Of a DNA stretch of 64,000 nucleotides, positions 49,351 through 57,982 are shown piece by piece; position 1 is the first letter of the stretch, and every line of letters begins with the position of its first letter. Below the pieces are notes generated by a model. The model ran no database searches. It was not told the origin of the DNA and saw only the letters and a program-made list of their open reading frames with translations. A program made the position numbers and the translations under genes. Location: contig NZ_JACSWB010000164.1 in the NCBI RefSeq assembly GCF_016888135.1, positions 94,200 to 158,199 of the forward strand, written 5' to 3'. This DNA comes from Leptolyngbya sp. CCY15150. Its GTDB lineage: Bacteria > Cyanobacteriota > Cyanobacteriia > RECH01.

Positions 49351-50040
49351 ATGTTCAACGACGCGATCCAATCCGACAGCCTCGCCCAGGCCAGCCTCCT
49401 CTCCCCAGCCCTGACCACCGAGATGCTCGATGGGCTACGTCAGCATCCCCCCATTAAGCTGGGCATCCTCGCCTCCGGCAGCGGCAGTAATTTTGAAGCG
49501 ATCGCCCAAGCCATTGCCGACCAGCACCTCAACGCCCACATTCAAGTGGTGGTGTACAACAATCCCGGAGCCAAGGCCGCCGACCGCGCCGCCAAATTTG
49601 GCATTCCCGCCGTTCTGCACAACCATCGCGACTATGCCCAGCGGGAAGACCTAGATCGCGCCATTATTCAAACCTTTCAAGACTACGACGCCACCTGGCT
49701 GATTATGGCGGGCTGGATGCGTCGCGTCACCCAAGTGTTGATTGACGCCTTCCCCCAGCGCTGCCTGAACATTCACCCCAGTCTGTTGCCGAGCTTTCCC
49801 GGCACCCATGCCGTGGAACAGGCCCTAGCTGCTGGAGTGGCGATCGCTGGCTGTACGGTGCATCGGGTGGAGTTAAAAGTAGACAGCGGCCCAATCATTA
49901 TGCAGGCCGCCGTGCCGATCCTTCCTGGCGACAGCGCCGACACTCTTCACCCTCGCGTGCAGGTGCAGGAACATCGACTCTATCCAGCAGCGATCGCTCT
50001 GACGGCCTGGCAAAATTTGCAGCATGGTCACAAAATCTAA
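49351..50040 (+). CDS. purN: Phosphoribosylglycinamide formyltransferase
   Basis: PurN transfers a formyl group from 10-formyl-THF to GAR. From the ATG at 49351 the protein is 229 residues. An N-terminal extension of about 33 residues precedes the core IKLGILASGSGSNFEAIAQA. Catalytic residues are in the segments LIMAGWMRRV, LNIHPSLLPSFPGTHAVEQA and GCTVHRVELKVDSGPII. The divergent arrangement with purL-purF puts three purine genes together and may allow joint control, although no PurR-type box is seen. Confidence 0.95.
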   Translation: MFNDAIQSDSLAQASLLSPALTTEMLDGLRQHPPIKLGILASGSGSNFEAIAQAIADQHLNAHIQVVVYNNPGAKAADRAAKFGIPAVLHNHRDYAQREDLDRAIIQTFQDYDATWLIMAGWMRRVTQVLIDAFPQRCLNIHPSLLPSFPGTHAVEQALAAGVAIAGCTVHRVELKVDSGPIIMQAAVPILPGDSADTLHPRVQVQEHRLYPAAIALTAWQNLQHGHKI

Positions 50041-50129
50041 GCCACGCTTCTTCTTGTCCTCGTTGAGTCCCTACCGTTTGAATCCGTGGCCTAGAGGATC
50101 TAGTCTGGTTGACGGACACCCCTCGAAGA

Positions 50130-50229
50130 CCCTCACCCCAAACCCCTCTCCCAGGGCGGACGAGGGGCTTTGAAAACCTTCCTTGCTCCCCTTCTCCCCT
50201 TGTGGGAGAAGGGGCTGGGGGATGAGGGG
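50130..50229. repeat. Fold-back intergenic repeat
   Basis: CCTCACCCCAAACCCCTCTC followed by CCA (from 50131) is the imperfect inverse of TGGGAGAAGGGGCTGGGGGA then TGAGG (to about 50227). The whole could fold into a long hairpin. It lies between the purN and map stops. This sequence class is widespread in cyanobacterial intergenic regions. Confidence 0.8.
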
Positions 50230-50259
50230 AAACGAGGGGGCAGTCCATCAGGGATCTGG

Positions 50260-51084
50260 TTAAACCCGAGTGCGATCGGTGAGGATCTCGTAGCCGTTCT
50301 CGGTGACCAGCACCGTATGTTCAAACTGGGCCGATAGGCTGCGATCCACCGTCACCACTGTCCAGCGATCGGCGAGGGTGCGGGTAAACTTCGAGCCAGC
50401 ATTCAAAATCGGCTCGATCGCCAGGGTCATCCCGGCTTTTAATTTCACATTGGGCAAATCATGGGTGCGCACGTTAAACACCGACGGTTCCTCGTGGAGA
50501 TTGCGCCCTACTCCATGCCCCGTGAAGTTTTCCACCACCTTGAAGCCCTCAGCTTCAGCATGATCCTGAATTGCGCCAGCAATATCCAGCAAGGAGTTGC
50601 CCGGCTTCACCTGCTCAATGCCCTTGTAGAGCGTTTCTTCCGCCACCCGAATCAGCTTGGCGGCCGCCGGCGACACCTGCTGCACACCGATGGTAATACA
50701 GGAATCGCCATGGAAACCCTGGAAATAAGCGCCCGTATCTACCTTCAGCACATCCCCTGCCCGAATCACCTGCTTGCGGCTGGGAATACCATGCACCACT
50801 TCATCGTTGATGCAGGCACAGATCGATGCGGGAAAGCCGTAGTATCCCTTAAAACTTGGCGTTGCGCCCATCTCCCGAATCCGTGCCTCTGCATAGGCAT
50901 CCAAATCCGCCGTGGTCATTCCCGGCTGCACCCGTTCCGAAATTTCCTTGAGCACCGTGGCAACAATGGTTGCTGATTGGCGCATGATGGCGATTTCACT
51001 GGATGACTTGATGATGGCACCCCGCTGCTTACGAACACGTGGGGTAGGATCGGGCTTGGGCAAAAGGTCGGTGAGAAAATTCAT
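50260..51084 (-). CDS. map: Methionine aminopeptidase, type I
   Basis: Map removes the initiator methionine from nascent proteins. The 274-residue protein has a short N-terminal extension, then the pita-bread fold: [37 protein letters not shown] and [14 protein letters not shown], which hold the metal-binding aspartates. [17 protein letters not shown] holds the metal His, and TLAIEPILN the Glu. It is convergent with purN and stands alone. Cyanobacteria usually carry more than one map gene; this appears to be a full-length one. Confidence 0.95.
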   Translation of the reverse strand: MNFLTDLLPKPDPTPRVRKQRGAIIKSSSEIAIMRQSATIVATVLKEISERVQPGMTTADLDAYAEARIREMGATPSFKGYYGFPASICACINDEVVHGIPSRKQVIRAGDVLKVDTGAYFQGFHGDSCITIGVQQVSPAAAKLIRVAEETLYKGIEQVKPGNSLLDIAGAIQDHAEAEGFKVVENFTGHGVGRNLHEEPSVFNVRTHDLPNVKLKAGMTLAIEPILNAGSKFTRTLADRWTVVTVDRSLSAQFEHTVLVTENGYEILTDRTRV

Positions 51085-51339
51085 GGGCGATCGCAGGATA
51101 GGTTCAGCACAATTAAGACAAGCAGCAAGCTGGGGAAAGGGTTTTGTCAGACGCCATCTGCCCCCAACTCGCAGGAGCAGGACTCTTCCCAGAATGCGCT
51201 TCTCCTAAGGTATCGCACCGCTGCCCCAGTCGCACAGGATGAGCACAAGACCAGGCATCCGCCCTCACGAGCCGACCAATACACGTTACAATCTGTTACA
51301 AATACAAGTTGAAACCTACGTCGTTTATTGAGTCGTTTT

Positions 51340-51777
51340 ATGGCATTACAAGAAGGCGTCAAAGCTCCAGATTTCACCGTGAAAGACACCCACGGCAACA
51401 CGATTACCCTGGCAGACTATGCCGGTAAGCATGTGGTGCTCTACTTCTATCCTAAGGATGATACCCCTGGCTGCACCAAGGAAGCCTGTAGCTTCCGCGA
51501 TAACTATACGGCTTATCAAGGTAAGAATATTGCTGTATTTGGTGTGAGCACGGATAATGAAGCCTCCCACCAAGCCTTTACCAGTAAGTTTGACCTTCCC
51601 TTCCCACTCCTTGCTGATACCGAGGGTACTATCACCAAGGCCTATGATGTAGACGGCGGCGGCTATGCTAAGCGGGTCACCTATGTGATCGGCACAGATG
51701 GCATGATCACCAAGGTTTACACCAGCGTTAAGACCGATACCCACGCCACAGATATTTTGGCTGATTTGGGTCTATAG
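51340..51777 (+). CDS. Thioredoxin-dependent peroxiredoxin (Bcp/PrxQ type)
   Basis: The 145-residue peroxidase reduces hydroperoxides using thioredoxin. The peroxidatic and resolving cysteines are five apart in DDTPGCTKEACSFRDNY, the PrxQ pattern. It begins MALQEGVKAPDFTVKD; the ATG at 51340 is preferred over a TTG four codons earlier. The fold continues through VFGVSTDNEASHQAF and FPLLADTEGTITKAYDV. There is no transit or signal sequence, so it is cytoplasmic. A terminator follows at 51817. Confidence 0.95.
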   Translation: MALQEGVKAPDFTVKDTHGNTITLADYAGKHVVLYFYPKDDTPGCTKEACSFRDNYTAYQGKNIAVFGVSTDNEASHQAFTSKFDLPFPLLADTEGTITKAYDVDGGGYAKRVTYVIGTDGMITKVYTSVKTDTHATDILADLGL

Positions 51778-51816
51778 ATCTCAGTCTATCTGAACAACAA
51801 CTGATAAGACAGATGT

Positions 51817-51851
51817 GGGGGCGATTGGCTAAGTAGCGATCGCCCCTTCTT
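51817..51851 (+). terminator. Rho-independent terminator of the peroxiredoxin gene
   Basis: GGGGCGAT (51818-51825) pairs with ATCGCCCC (51839-51846) around a 13-nt loop, followed by TTCTTGTTT. It lies 40 bp after the stop codon. The right arm contains a HIP1 site. Confidence 0.7.
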
Positions 51852-51978
51852 GTTTAACAGGAACACTATTTATTAAATTATTGTACCAAGACATGATGTC
51901 AGACTCACTTCACCCACATGGCTTGTCAGTTTGCTAAATTGGTTCTGGCAGTATAGTCAGACATTATTTCTTAAGAAC

Positions 51979-52674
51979 ATGAGCGACAACAAGGATAATC
52001 AAGCAAACGGTGATTCATTAGTTAAGCTATTGGTAGTGCCAATACTGGTAACTCTTATAGCTGGTGGGACATCTCCTTGGTGGATTCATTTCTTTCAAGG
52101 TGATCGAAATGCGAATGAAGTGACCACAGCCGTAGAAGGAAGAAGTACAGGTGTGCCTCAGTTGTCAGAAGAATTTCAAGACAATGATTCTTCAAGGATT
52201 CAGGGAACAGATAATACGTTGAATGACCAGTCAGTCAATGTTCAGGGCAGTGGTAGCCAAAGCGTTGTGCAGGGAACGGGTAATACTATAGTTCAAGGAG
52301 AAGGCAATCAACTTACTATCCGGCAGGAATCAGATGCTAGATCACGCGGTGAAGCTAATATTCCTGCAATCTACGGTTTATCTTACCATGAGGCTCGGGC
52401 GATTCTTCTAGAAGAAGGATGGATACCTTCTAGTCACAGACACACTTACTACCAAGAAGAAATACGTCTCCAGTATGGAAATAGCAAAAGATTTTGGGAT
52501 TTAGGTTATTGGGAAATTGTGACTTGTTCTGGAACCGGAGAAGGATTCTGCAGTTTTGAGTTCTCGGATCCTAGCGGTCGTAGGCTAGTTATCACCACGG
52601 CAGGCATGGAAGAGCCTAGTATTCCAGCACAAGCAGGAGTTGTGGGTGTTTCTTTAGTTTCTGAGTCTGAGTAA
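51979..52674 (+). CDS. Predicted membrane protein with QGxGN-type repeats and a Cys-pair C-terminal domain
   Basis: This 231-residue protein has one N-terminal transmembrane segment (LVKLLVVPILVTLIAGGTSP). A Ser/Gln/Gly/Asn-rich stretch (residues about 70-120) has repeating VQGSGSQ, VQGTGN and VQGEGN phrases, like a short beta-solenoid. The C-terminal domain of about 100 residues starts with AIYGLSYHEARAILLEEGW and has two cysteines in TCSGTGEGFCSFEFSDPSG. I recall similar CSGTG-x3-C domains in uncharacterised bacterial proteins but cannot name the family. The gene is AT-richer than its neighbours and has no GCGATCGC site, suggesting acquisition from outside. An in-frame start 16 codons earlier is possible. 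Confidence 0.75.
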   Translation: MSDNKDNQANGDSLVKLLVVPILVTLIAGGTSPWWIHFFQGDRNANEVTTAVEGRSTGVPQLSEEFQDNDSSRIQGTDNTLNDQSVNVQGSGSQSVVQGTGNTIVQGEGNQLTIRQESDARSRGEANIPAIYGLSYHEARAILLEEGWIPSSHRHTYYQEEIRLQYGNSKRFWDLGYWEIVTCSGTGEGFCSFEFSDPSGRRLVITTAGMEEPSIPAQAGVVGVSLVSESE

Positions 52675-53002
52675 GATGTGTAAGGATTTTTGGAAACCTT
52701 GAAGAGCATGATCTTCTAAAACTTCATGTTTTATATGTTCGATAAAAGGCAGTTGTAGAGTAGAGGAACTGTTCAACTGATCACGTATAGCTAAGTTTTG
52801 GGCGATCGCTCCCTACTGACGTACCATTGAGATTTTGCTGGACAACCCAATACACCATCCCAGTCTATGAACTCATGGAATGATGCCCCCTTGAGCAACC
52901 GCTGGATTTTGTTCTGCTACCAAGCGGTGTACTCAACCTCTTCCCAAAAAATAGAGTGTGTCAAATAGCAAGAGTGCCTGGATGGTGCTATGCTGACACA
53001 GA
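52675..53002. other. 328-bp intergenic region of the islet
   Basis: It is AT-rich to about 52800, with one HIP1 site at 52802. It then holds a decayed gene fragment on the minus strand (52873-52935). No other gene is supported. Confidence 0.6.
52873..52935 (-). pseudogene. Decayed C-terminal fragment of a DJ-1/PfpI-like gene, copy 1
   Basis: The minus strand reads VHRLVAEQNPAVAQGGIIP and then a stop. The phrase LVxxQNPAxAQG matches the C-terminal LVTGQNPASAQG of copy 2 at 54230-54340. In a 43-bp stretch the two DNA copies agree at most positions. Confidence 0.55.
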
Positions 53003-54046
53003 TCAAGAAGTCTTTGAAATTTGAAGTAAAAATTTTTCCATGCTTAAAGCTACAGCTTTGGGGCTGCAATAATTTTGCCACCAATCCAGAGCTTTATGAT
53101 GAAGATCGAGCAAGCGCTTTTCATCGGATAACAAGTCCTCAATCACCGCTGGCAAATCATTCCAGTTGGCGAGATAAATTGCTGGAGAATCTTCATAGAA
53201 CCAATGATTAGGAACAGGTTCGGAAATTAAGACACATCCGTAACGAAGTGATTCAAAGTACCGAAACGTTTCTAACGATGTTCCACGCGGGGCAAGACAT
53301 ATCTTAGCATTCATTAGCTTTTCGGAATAATCTAGAAGCTCCGAAGATTCATCCGCGTGGGGGAAACGAGCAGTTTGAGAAACATCAATAGTATAATTCT
53401 CAGGGTTATCCCATTGAGAAATACACGAGATCATTGAAAGCCGCGATATAGTTTTAGGGCTTCTAACGAGTCCTTTGAGCTTAGCAAGTAACGTTGCTTT
53501 GGATGAATTTTTAATACTTCCAGCAAAGAAAACATCGCATGTTCTCTCGGACATGGCTTTAACAGGTAGATCGAGTTGCCGATAGTAGCCCAGGGGAATT
53601 GGGTAGACATTGCGTTTTGAAACACGCCGCCTCATTACATTGTTGCAGGCAATTCTAAGGTGCTGGAACAGTATGACTGAGTTAAGATAGAGGTCTGTTT
53701 TATGAAAAGAAAGATTTAGGTTTGAACCATAGCACTTGAATACAGCTAACACGCTTGGTGCATAACTAGGTACTCGGCACCATTCATCTCCCAACGAAAA
53801 AACAATCATCTTTTTTAATGTGCTCGAACAGACGTCTGGAAGTTGATCGACTCTGCGAGTGATCAGAAAATGATACGATCTATAATCTGTATTCAACGCA
53901 ATAAATGAGTTAATAATGTTGTGAAAGTAGATCAAGTTAAAATCTAACGTATGTGGAGAGGTTTCTATAACCGTTGTCAGAGGAGAAACTTCGCCACTTG
54001 GCAAGTGAACGTGAATGTTACTGGCTGTGTCAACGTTGGTATCCAT
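53003..54046 (-). CDS. Exostosin-like glycosyltransferase
   Basis: From an ATG at 54046 with a strong AGGAGGT site 7 nt upstream, the protein has 347 residues. The C-terminal half carries the exostosin-type signature: CDVFFAGSIKNSSKATLL, then AKICLAPRGTSLETFRYFES, LRYGCVLISEPVPNHWFYED and AIYLANWNDLPAVIEDLL. Such proteins transfer sugars to cell-surface polysaccharides or O-antigen. There is no signal peptide or membrane helix. It is isolated from other polysaccharide genes. The gene is AT-rich and free of GCGATCGC, unlike its neighbours. It is flanked by two decayed fragments of one gene, consistent with insertion or rearrangement at this place. Confidence 0.8.
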   Translation of the reverse strand: MDTNVDTASNIHVHLPSGEVSPLTTVIETSPHTLDFNLIYFHNIINSFIALNTDYRSYHFLITRRVDQLPDVCSSTLKKMIVFSLGDEWCRVPSYAPSVLAVFKCYGSNLNLSFHKTDLYLNSVILFQHLRIACNNVMRRRVSKRNVYPIPLGYYRQLDLPVKAMSERTCDVFFAGSIKNSSKATLLAKLKGLVRSPKTISRLSMISCISQWDNPENYTIDVSQTARFPHADESSELLDYSEKLMNAKICLAPRGTSLETFRYFESLRYGCVLISEPVPNHWFYEDSPAIYLANWNDLPAVIEDLLSDEKRLLDLHHKALDWWQNYCSPKAVALSMEKFLLQISKTS

Positions 54047-54396
54047 CAATAACCTCCTGGTATAGCAATTAGGTTTGATGTGTGAAAAGTATGCTGAATC
54101 ACGATAGGAATGTCTACTAACGAACCGGGAGTGAGATGCCCACACTTGCTACTTCATTCAAATCAAGGTAGTGTGAGCATCTTGCGCCCATTTCGATTTC
54201 ATATCGTCATGCAGCACCGCCAAATTTGGCTAACCAGACATTTTCTGCAACAGGGCCACCATTTCTTCACCGACCCCTTGAGCAGAAGCTGGATTTTGCC
54301 CTGTCACCAAGCGATCGCTCACTAGCTTAGATGTATTGAACTAGATACTGTTGGGTTGTGCAGGGCCTGTCTTAACCTGTAGATGACCTGCAAGGA
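54047..54396. other. 350-bp intergenic region of the islet
   Basis: It contains the leader and RBS of the glycosyltransferase gene, then unassigned sequence, then the second DJ-1/PfpI-like fragment (54230-54340). Nothing else is supported. Confidence 0.6.
54230..54340 (-). pseudogene. Decayed C-terminal fragment of a DJ-1/PfpI-like gene, copy 2
   Basis: Between an upstream TAG (54341-54343) and a TAG at 54230-54232 the minus strand encodes 36 residues including SKLVSDRLVTGQNPASAQGV and then GEEMVALLQKM. That is the normal C-terminus of DJ-1/PfpI (type 1 glutamine amidotransferase-like) proteins. No start codon or N-terminal part remains. Confidence 0.7.
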
Positions 54397-54996
54397 TTAA
54401 GATTTAGGCGATCGCCCCTTGGTAACTTGGTATAACCCGACGATTAATGCCACGCCGACAGCCGCACCACCGAGGTGGGCGATGCGATTCACCCCATCTT
54501 GGGCATTGAGGTTTTGTACCTGACTCACCACCTGGCTGATGACAAACTGTCCAAGAATTAAGACCTCAATAATTCTGCGCCAGCTCCAGCTTATCTTGAC
54601 TAGTACACTGATCGCGAATAAGCCAAAGACTGCCCCTGATGCGCCTAGGGATACTACATTGGATGGTAATAATAGCCAGCTCAGTAGGTTGGCACCGAGT
54701 CCTGTGATCAAATAACTGGCAACGATTCCCAAAACACCCTCTTCTTCCTCAACAATTTTGCCGAAGACATAGAGGGAAAACATATTGCCCGACAGGTGTG
54801 CCCAGTTGGCATGGCAGAACATGGACGTAATGAACTGGAACCATGCGGGATTACTGTGGTTTAGGTACAGAAACTGGAGAGGTAGTCCCAGAAGGTTAAT
54901 CAACACAAACAGCGCCAAGTTGATGCCCAACAGGACAAAGACGCCGTTATAGACCTGCTGTTCGGGGCGGGATGGTTTAGCGGGGGTGTCGATCAT
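54397..54996 (-). CDS. Rhomboid-family intramembrane serine protease
   Basis: The 199-residue polytopic protein has about six helices. Rhomboid motifs are present: FCHANWAHLSGNMFSLYVFG (the H-x8-N type loop), catalytic serine in SLGASGAVFGLFA (GASG) and catalytic histidine in NRIAHLGGAAVG. It cleaves transmembrane substrates within the bilayer; the target is unknown. The ATG at 54996 lies 8 bp after the amidase stop, so it is in the amidase/MscS transcription unit. This supports a role in envelope maintenance, but that is inference. Confidence 0.94.
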   Translation of the reverse strand: MIDTPAKPSRPEQQVYNGVFVLLGINLALFVLINLLGLPLQFLYLNHSNPAWFQFITSMFCHANWAHLSGNMFSLYVFGKIVEEEEGVLGIVASYLITGLGANLLSWLLLPSNVVSLGASGAVFGLFAISVLVKISWSWRRIIEVLILGQFVISQVVSQVQNLNAQDGVNRIAHLGGAAVGVALIVGLYQVTKGRSPKS

Positions 54997-55004
54997 AGCA
55001 ATCC

Positions 55005-56774
55005 TCAGGGGGTTGTTGGTTGAAACCAGATGACTAGGGCATCGGCGAGGGCGATCGCTAGCTCTTGCTGGGCGGCTGGATCGATAATCCATTCAAACTC
55101 ATAGGGATTAATCATAAACCCTAGTTCGAGTAAGACCGATGGGGTTACGGTAGGACGGGTGAGAGCTAAGTTATTCCAGAACACACCGTAGGAGGGGCGA
55201 TCGAGGGCTTCTGCCAGATAATCGTGGAGGAACACCGATAGGTCGTGGGCTTGGGCGTGATACCAGAAGGTGCCGATGCCCGCCGTATTCAGCGCATCTC
55301 CCGCATCAGGTAAGGCGTTGTAGTGTAAGCTGAGGGCGATCGCTGGCTCTTGGGCAAGAATTTGATCGACGCGATCCTGAGGGAACAGATCATCATCCCC
55401 TTCCCGAGTCATGAGCACCGTTGCGCCCCTTGCTTCTAACTCATCTCGTACCAGTTGAGATATGATCAGCGCCACATCTTTCTCAGGATAGCCGGTCGGC
55501 CCCCTTGCTCCTAAATCCTCGTCGCTGCCGTGGCCAGGGTCAAGTAAGATCGATATGCCAGCTAGGGGGCGATCGCTGGTTGCTTGGCTACGATCGGGAG
55601 GATGGCGCAGAGATAAGACAAGGCTGCTGCCCTGATACTCTAGCTTATAGCCCCAGGATTGATCAGATTTGAGGGTGAAGGTATAGTCCACCTGACCGGG
55701 CTGGGTTTGATACCAATCAAGCCGTTCCACCACCGGATCATCGTCGAGATAAATCGTATCGGTTTGAGCGGTGGTGTGGTGTAGGGTGAGGGTCAAGGTG
55801 CGATCGCTCTGCTGTACCGTGACCGGCACGGGTACCTCCAACGGAAAAATGACCTCCGTCCAGCCGTCGAGCGATCGCGACTGGAGACCACGAATCTGCG
55901 ATCGCACCGGCCCAGCACTAGGACGAATGACCACGTCGCTGTCCCGAATCCAAGCGCCATACTCCAATCGCGCCCAGTCTCCCTGCCGTCCGGTCACTAC
56001 CGATTGGCTGCCGCGCGGCAACGGGGTTAGGCGAGAATAATTGGTGCTGGGGCCAGTGCGGGCGGTGCCAGAATCAACGATGACCTCCGCGATGTTAAAC
56101 GAGGTTGGCGCTAGGCTAGTAATCTGCCCCGCTGCTGCCTCCGTATGTATCTCATCTCCCTGAACAATCTCATAGGTGGGCGCACCTAGGGCACCGGGAG
56201 CTGGCATGGTTGTACAGCCCCGATGGGCGATCGCTTCTTGGTGGGGCAGGGGTTGGGTGTCGCCGGTCAGCACTGCGAAATTGGAGGGTAGGGTCACCCC
56301 ATCGCTCAGGGGCTGGAGGGCAATGGACTGCCCTGCCCAGTCTACCGACACCCTGCTGGTACGAGCAGCGATCGCTTCAAAACACAGGAGTTCCCCCGGC
56401 TGTAGGGCCAGATCCGCTGTCGGGGTGAGGGAACCGGGCATCACCAGCTCACCCGCCCCTAGGGTTGGCACCGCCGAGAGACGATGAATGGAAAAGGTGA
56501 GGGAGCGATCGCCCTGCTGCAGGGTCACCGTGTTGACGCCTAGCTCTAGGGGAATGGACGGCGCAAAATGGCCAGCGGGGCTCCGTTCCACTACCTCGCC
56601 GTTTAGGGTCACCGGTTGATCGGGGTCGGCCGTGCCAATAAAAAAGAGGCGATCGGCGGTTGTCTCGTGGTTTTCCGGGGGATAGACCACGGATAGGGCC
56701 CAAGCTGATGGCGTCAGAGCCATACCCACTAAACTAGCGGCGACACTGAATGTAGCAAGGGTGGGGATGTGCAT
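55005..56774 (-). CDS. N-acetylmuramoyl-L-alanine amidase
   Basis: The 589-residue protein has a signal peptide (ATFSVAASLVGMALTPSAWA). A beta-rich region follows (AMIN-like, about 30-200), then a bacterial SH3 domain (VDSGTARTGPSTNYSRLTPL; about 235-300), then a linker. The amidase_3 catalytic domain runs from about 400 to the end. Its zinc and catalytic residues lie in SILLDPGHGSDEDLGARG, PEKDVALII, ALSLHYNALPD and PSVLLELGFMINPYE. It cleaves the bond between MurNAc and the stem peptide in the periplasm. It begins 3 bp after the MscS stop codon, indicating tight coupling. Confidence 0.95.
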   Translation of the reverse strand: MHIPTLATFSVAASLVGMALTPSAWALSVVYPPENHETTADRLFFIGTADPDQPVTLNGEVVERSPAGHFAPSIPLELGVNTVTLQQGDRSLTFSIHRLSAVPTLGAGELVMPGSLTPTADLALQPGELLCFEAIAARTSRVSVDWAGQSIALQPLSDGVTLPSNFAVLTGDTQPLPHQEAIAHRGCTTMPAPGALGAPTYEIVQGDEIHTEAAAGQITSLAPTSFNIAEVIVDSGTARTGPSTNYSRLTPLPRGSQSVVTGRQGDWARLEYGAWIRDSDVVIRPSAGPVRSQIRGLQSRSLDGWTEVIFPLEVPVPVTVQQSDRTLTLTLHHTTAQTDTIYLDDDPVVERLDWYQTQPGQVDYTFTLKSDQSWGYKLEYQGSSLVLSLRHPPDRSQATSDRPLAGISILLDPGHGSDEDLGARGPTGYPEKDVALIISQLVRDELEARGATVLMTREGDDDLFPQDRVDQILAQEPAIALSLHYNALPDAGDALNTAGIGTFWYHAQAHDLSVFLHDYLAEALDRPSYGVFWNNLALTRPTVTPSVLLELGFMINPYEFEWIIDPAAQQELAIALADALVIWFQPTTP

Positions 56775-56777
56775 AGA

Positions 56778-57902
56778 CTATTCGTCTCCAGAACTCTCGA
56801 TTCCAGAACTCTCGATGCTATCAGTGGTTTCACTCAAGCCCGAGGCGTTTGCTCCGCTGAGGTAGGTCACTTGGGTGGGGTAGGCAAATTCAATACCCCG
56901 TTTCTCAAAGGCCTGCTTGATCTCTAGGTTAATCGCCTGCTGAGCATCCATATAGGTAGCATAGTCCCCAGTTGTCACGTTATACACCACCTCAAAGTTG
57001 AGGCTGAAGTCACCGTAGGAGGCAAAGTGGGCGCGATCGAAGGCGACCTGTTCAACCTGGTCAATAATGGCCTGAATAATGCCTGGAATTTCCTTTAGAT
57101 GCTCCAACCCGGTTTCATAGGTGACGCCAATGCGAAACACAATGCGGCGGGTGGTCATCCGCTTAAAGTTGCGAATCCGGGATGCCGTCAGGTCAGTATT
57201 AGCAATCACCAACTGTTCACCGTCGATGCTGCGCATGCGGGTGGTTTTAATGCCAATATGCTCCACCGTGCCCACGCTGTCGCCCACGATAATAAAGTCC
57301 CCCAGTTCGAAGGGCACATCCAGCAGAATCGAAAAGTAGCTAAACAAATCTTGCAGGACACCCTGGGCGGCTAGGGCAACGGCAATGCCCCCAATTCCTA
57401 AACCAGCAACGATCGCTGCAATATCAAACCCAAAATTATCCAGCAAAAACACCACGCCTATACCCCAGAGGGCAATACGAATAGCTGGCACGAGGGCATG
57501 TAAGCTGGCTTCAAAGGCGGGGCTGCTAGGGCGGCGAGTCACGGCGTAGAGTCGAATGCCGTATTCCACGAGGGCTCCTAGGAGCTGGACTGCGCAGAGG
57601 GTACCCAGTACTACCCAGATGATATTCACGATCTGCGCCAGAATGGGATGCAGCTCTAGAACATTAATGGCTAAGTAGGAGACGCCTAGGAAGGCGATCG
57701 GGATGAGAAATCGCTCGAAGAGCTGAATGAGGTCATTATCGAGCGGTGTACTGGTGCGGCGGGCAAACTCTTTCAGCCGTCCCACCACCACCACTTGAAG
57801 AAGCTTGATGGCGATCGCCCCCAGCACCCCAGTTCCTATAGCAACCAAGTAATCGGTGACGGTATTATTCAACACCGTCGTATCTAAAATATCTTGCAAC
57901 AT
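56778..57902 (-). CDS. MscS-family mechanosensitive channel (short type)
   Basis: The 374-residue channel has about four membrane helices and the MscS core: FDIAAIVAGLGIGGIAVALA (pore helix), FELGDFIIVGDSVGTVEHIG (beta domain) and the alpha/beta domain (QVEQVAFDRAHFASYGDFSL). It lacks the long periplasmic domain of the homologue at 14036. It is followed at 3 bp by the amidase gene, and the PBP gene stop is 80 bp upstream. Tension gating next to wall enzymes suggests a shared response to osmotic stress. Confidence 0.95.
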   Translation of the reverse strand: MLQDILDTTVLNNTVTDYLVAIGTGVLGAIAIKLLQVVVVGRLKEFARRTSTPLDNDLIQLFERFLIPIAFLGVSYLAINVLELHPILAQIVNIIWVVLGTLCAVQLLGALVEYGIRLYAVTRRPSSPAFEASLHALVPAIRIALWGIGVVFLLDNFGFDIAAIVAGLGIGGIAVALAAQGVLQDLFSYFSILLDVPFELGDFIIVGDSVGTVEHIGIKTTRMRSIDGEQLVIANTDLTASRIRNFKRMTTRRIVFRIGVTYETGLEHLKEIPGIIQAIIDQVEQVAFDRAHFASYGDFSLNFEVVYNVTTGDYATYMDAQQAINLEIKQAFEKRGIEFAYPTQVTYLSGANASGLSETTDSIESSGIESSGDE

Positions 57903-57982
57903 ACCGTCGTCTTGCTGGGATTATACTGCACGCAGCGGTGACAGGCTTGTCCCGCTTGCGTCCGTGAACCATCCTAAAGGTC

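Noticed and set aside
54110..54325. A 71-residue plus-strand open frame near the glycosyltransferase
   Set aside because: The opposite strand here carries a recognisable DJ-1/PfpI C-terminus, so the plus frame is a shadow of a decayed gene.
51979..54340. Possible anti-phage defence island
   Set aside because: Only a membrane protein and a sugar transferase are present. No nuclease, helicase, NTPase, toxin-antitoxin or reverse-transcriptase motif was seen.
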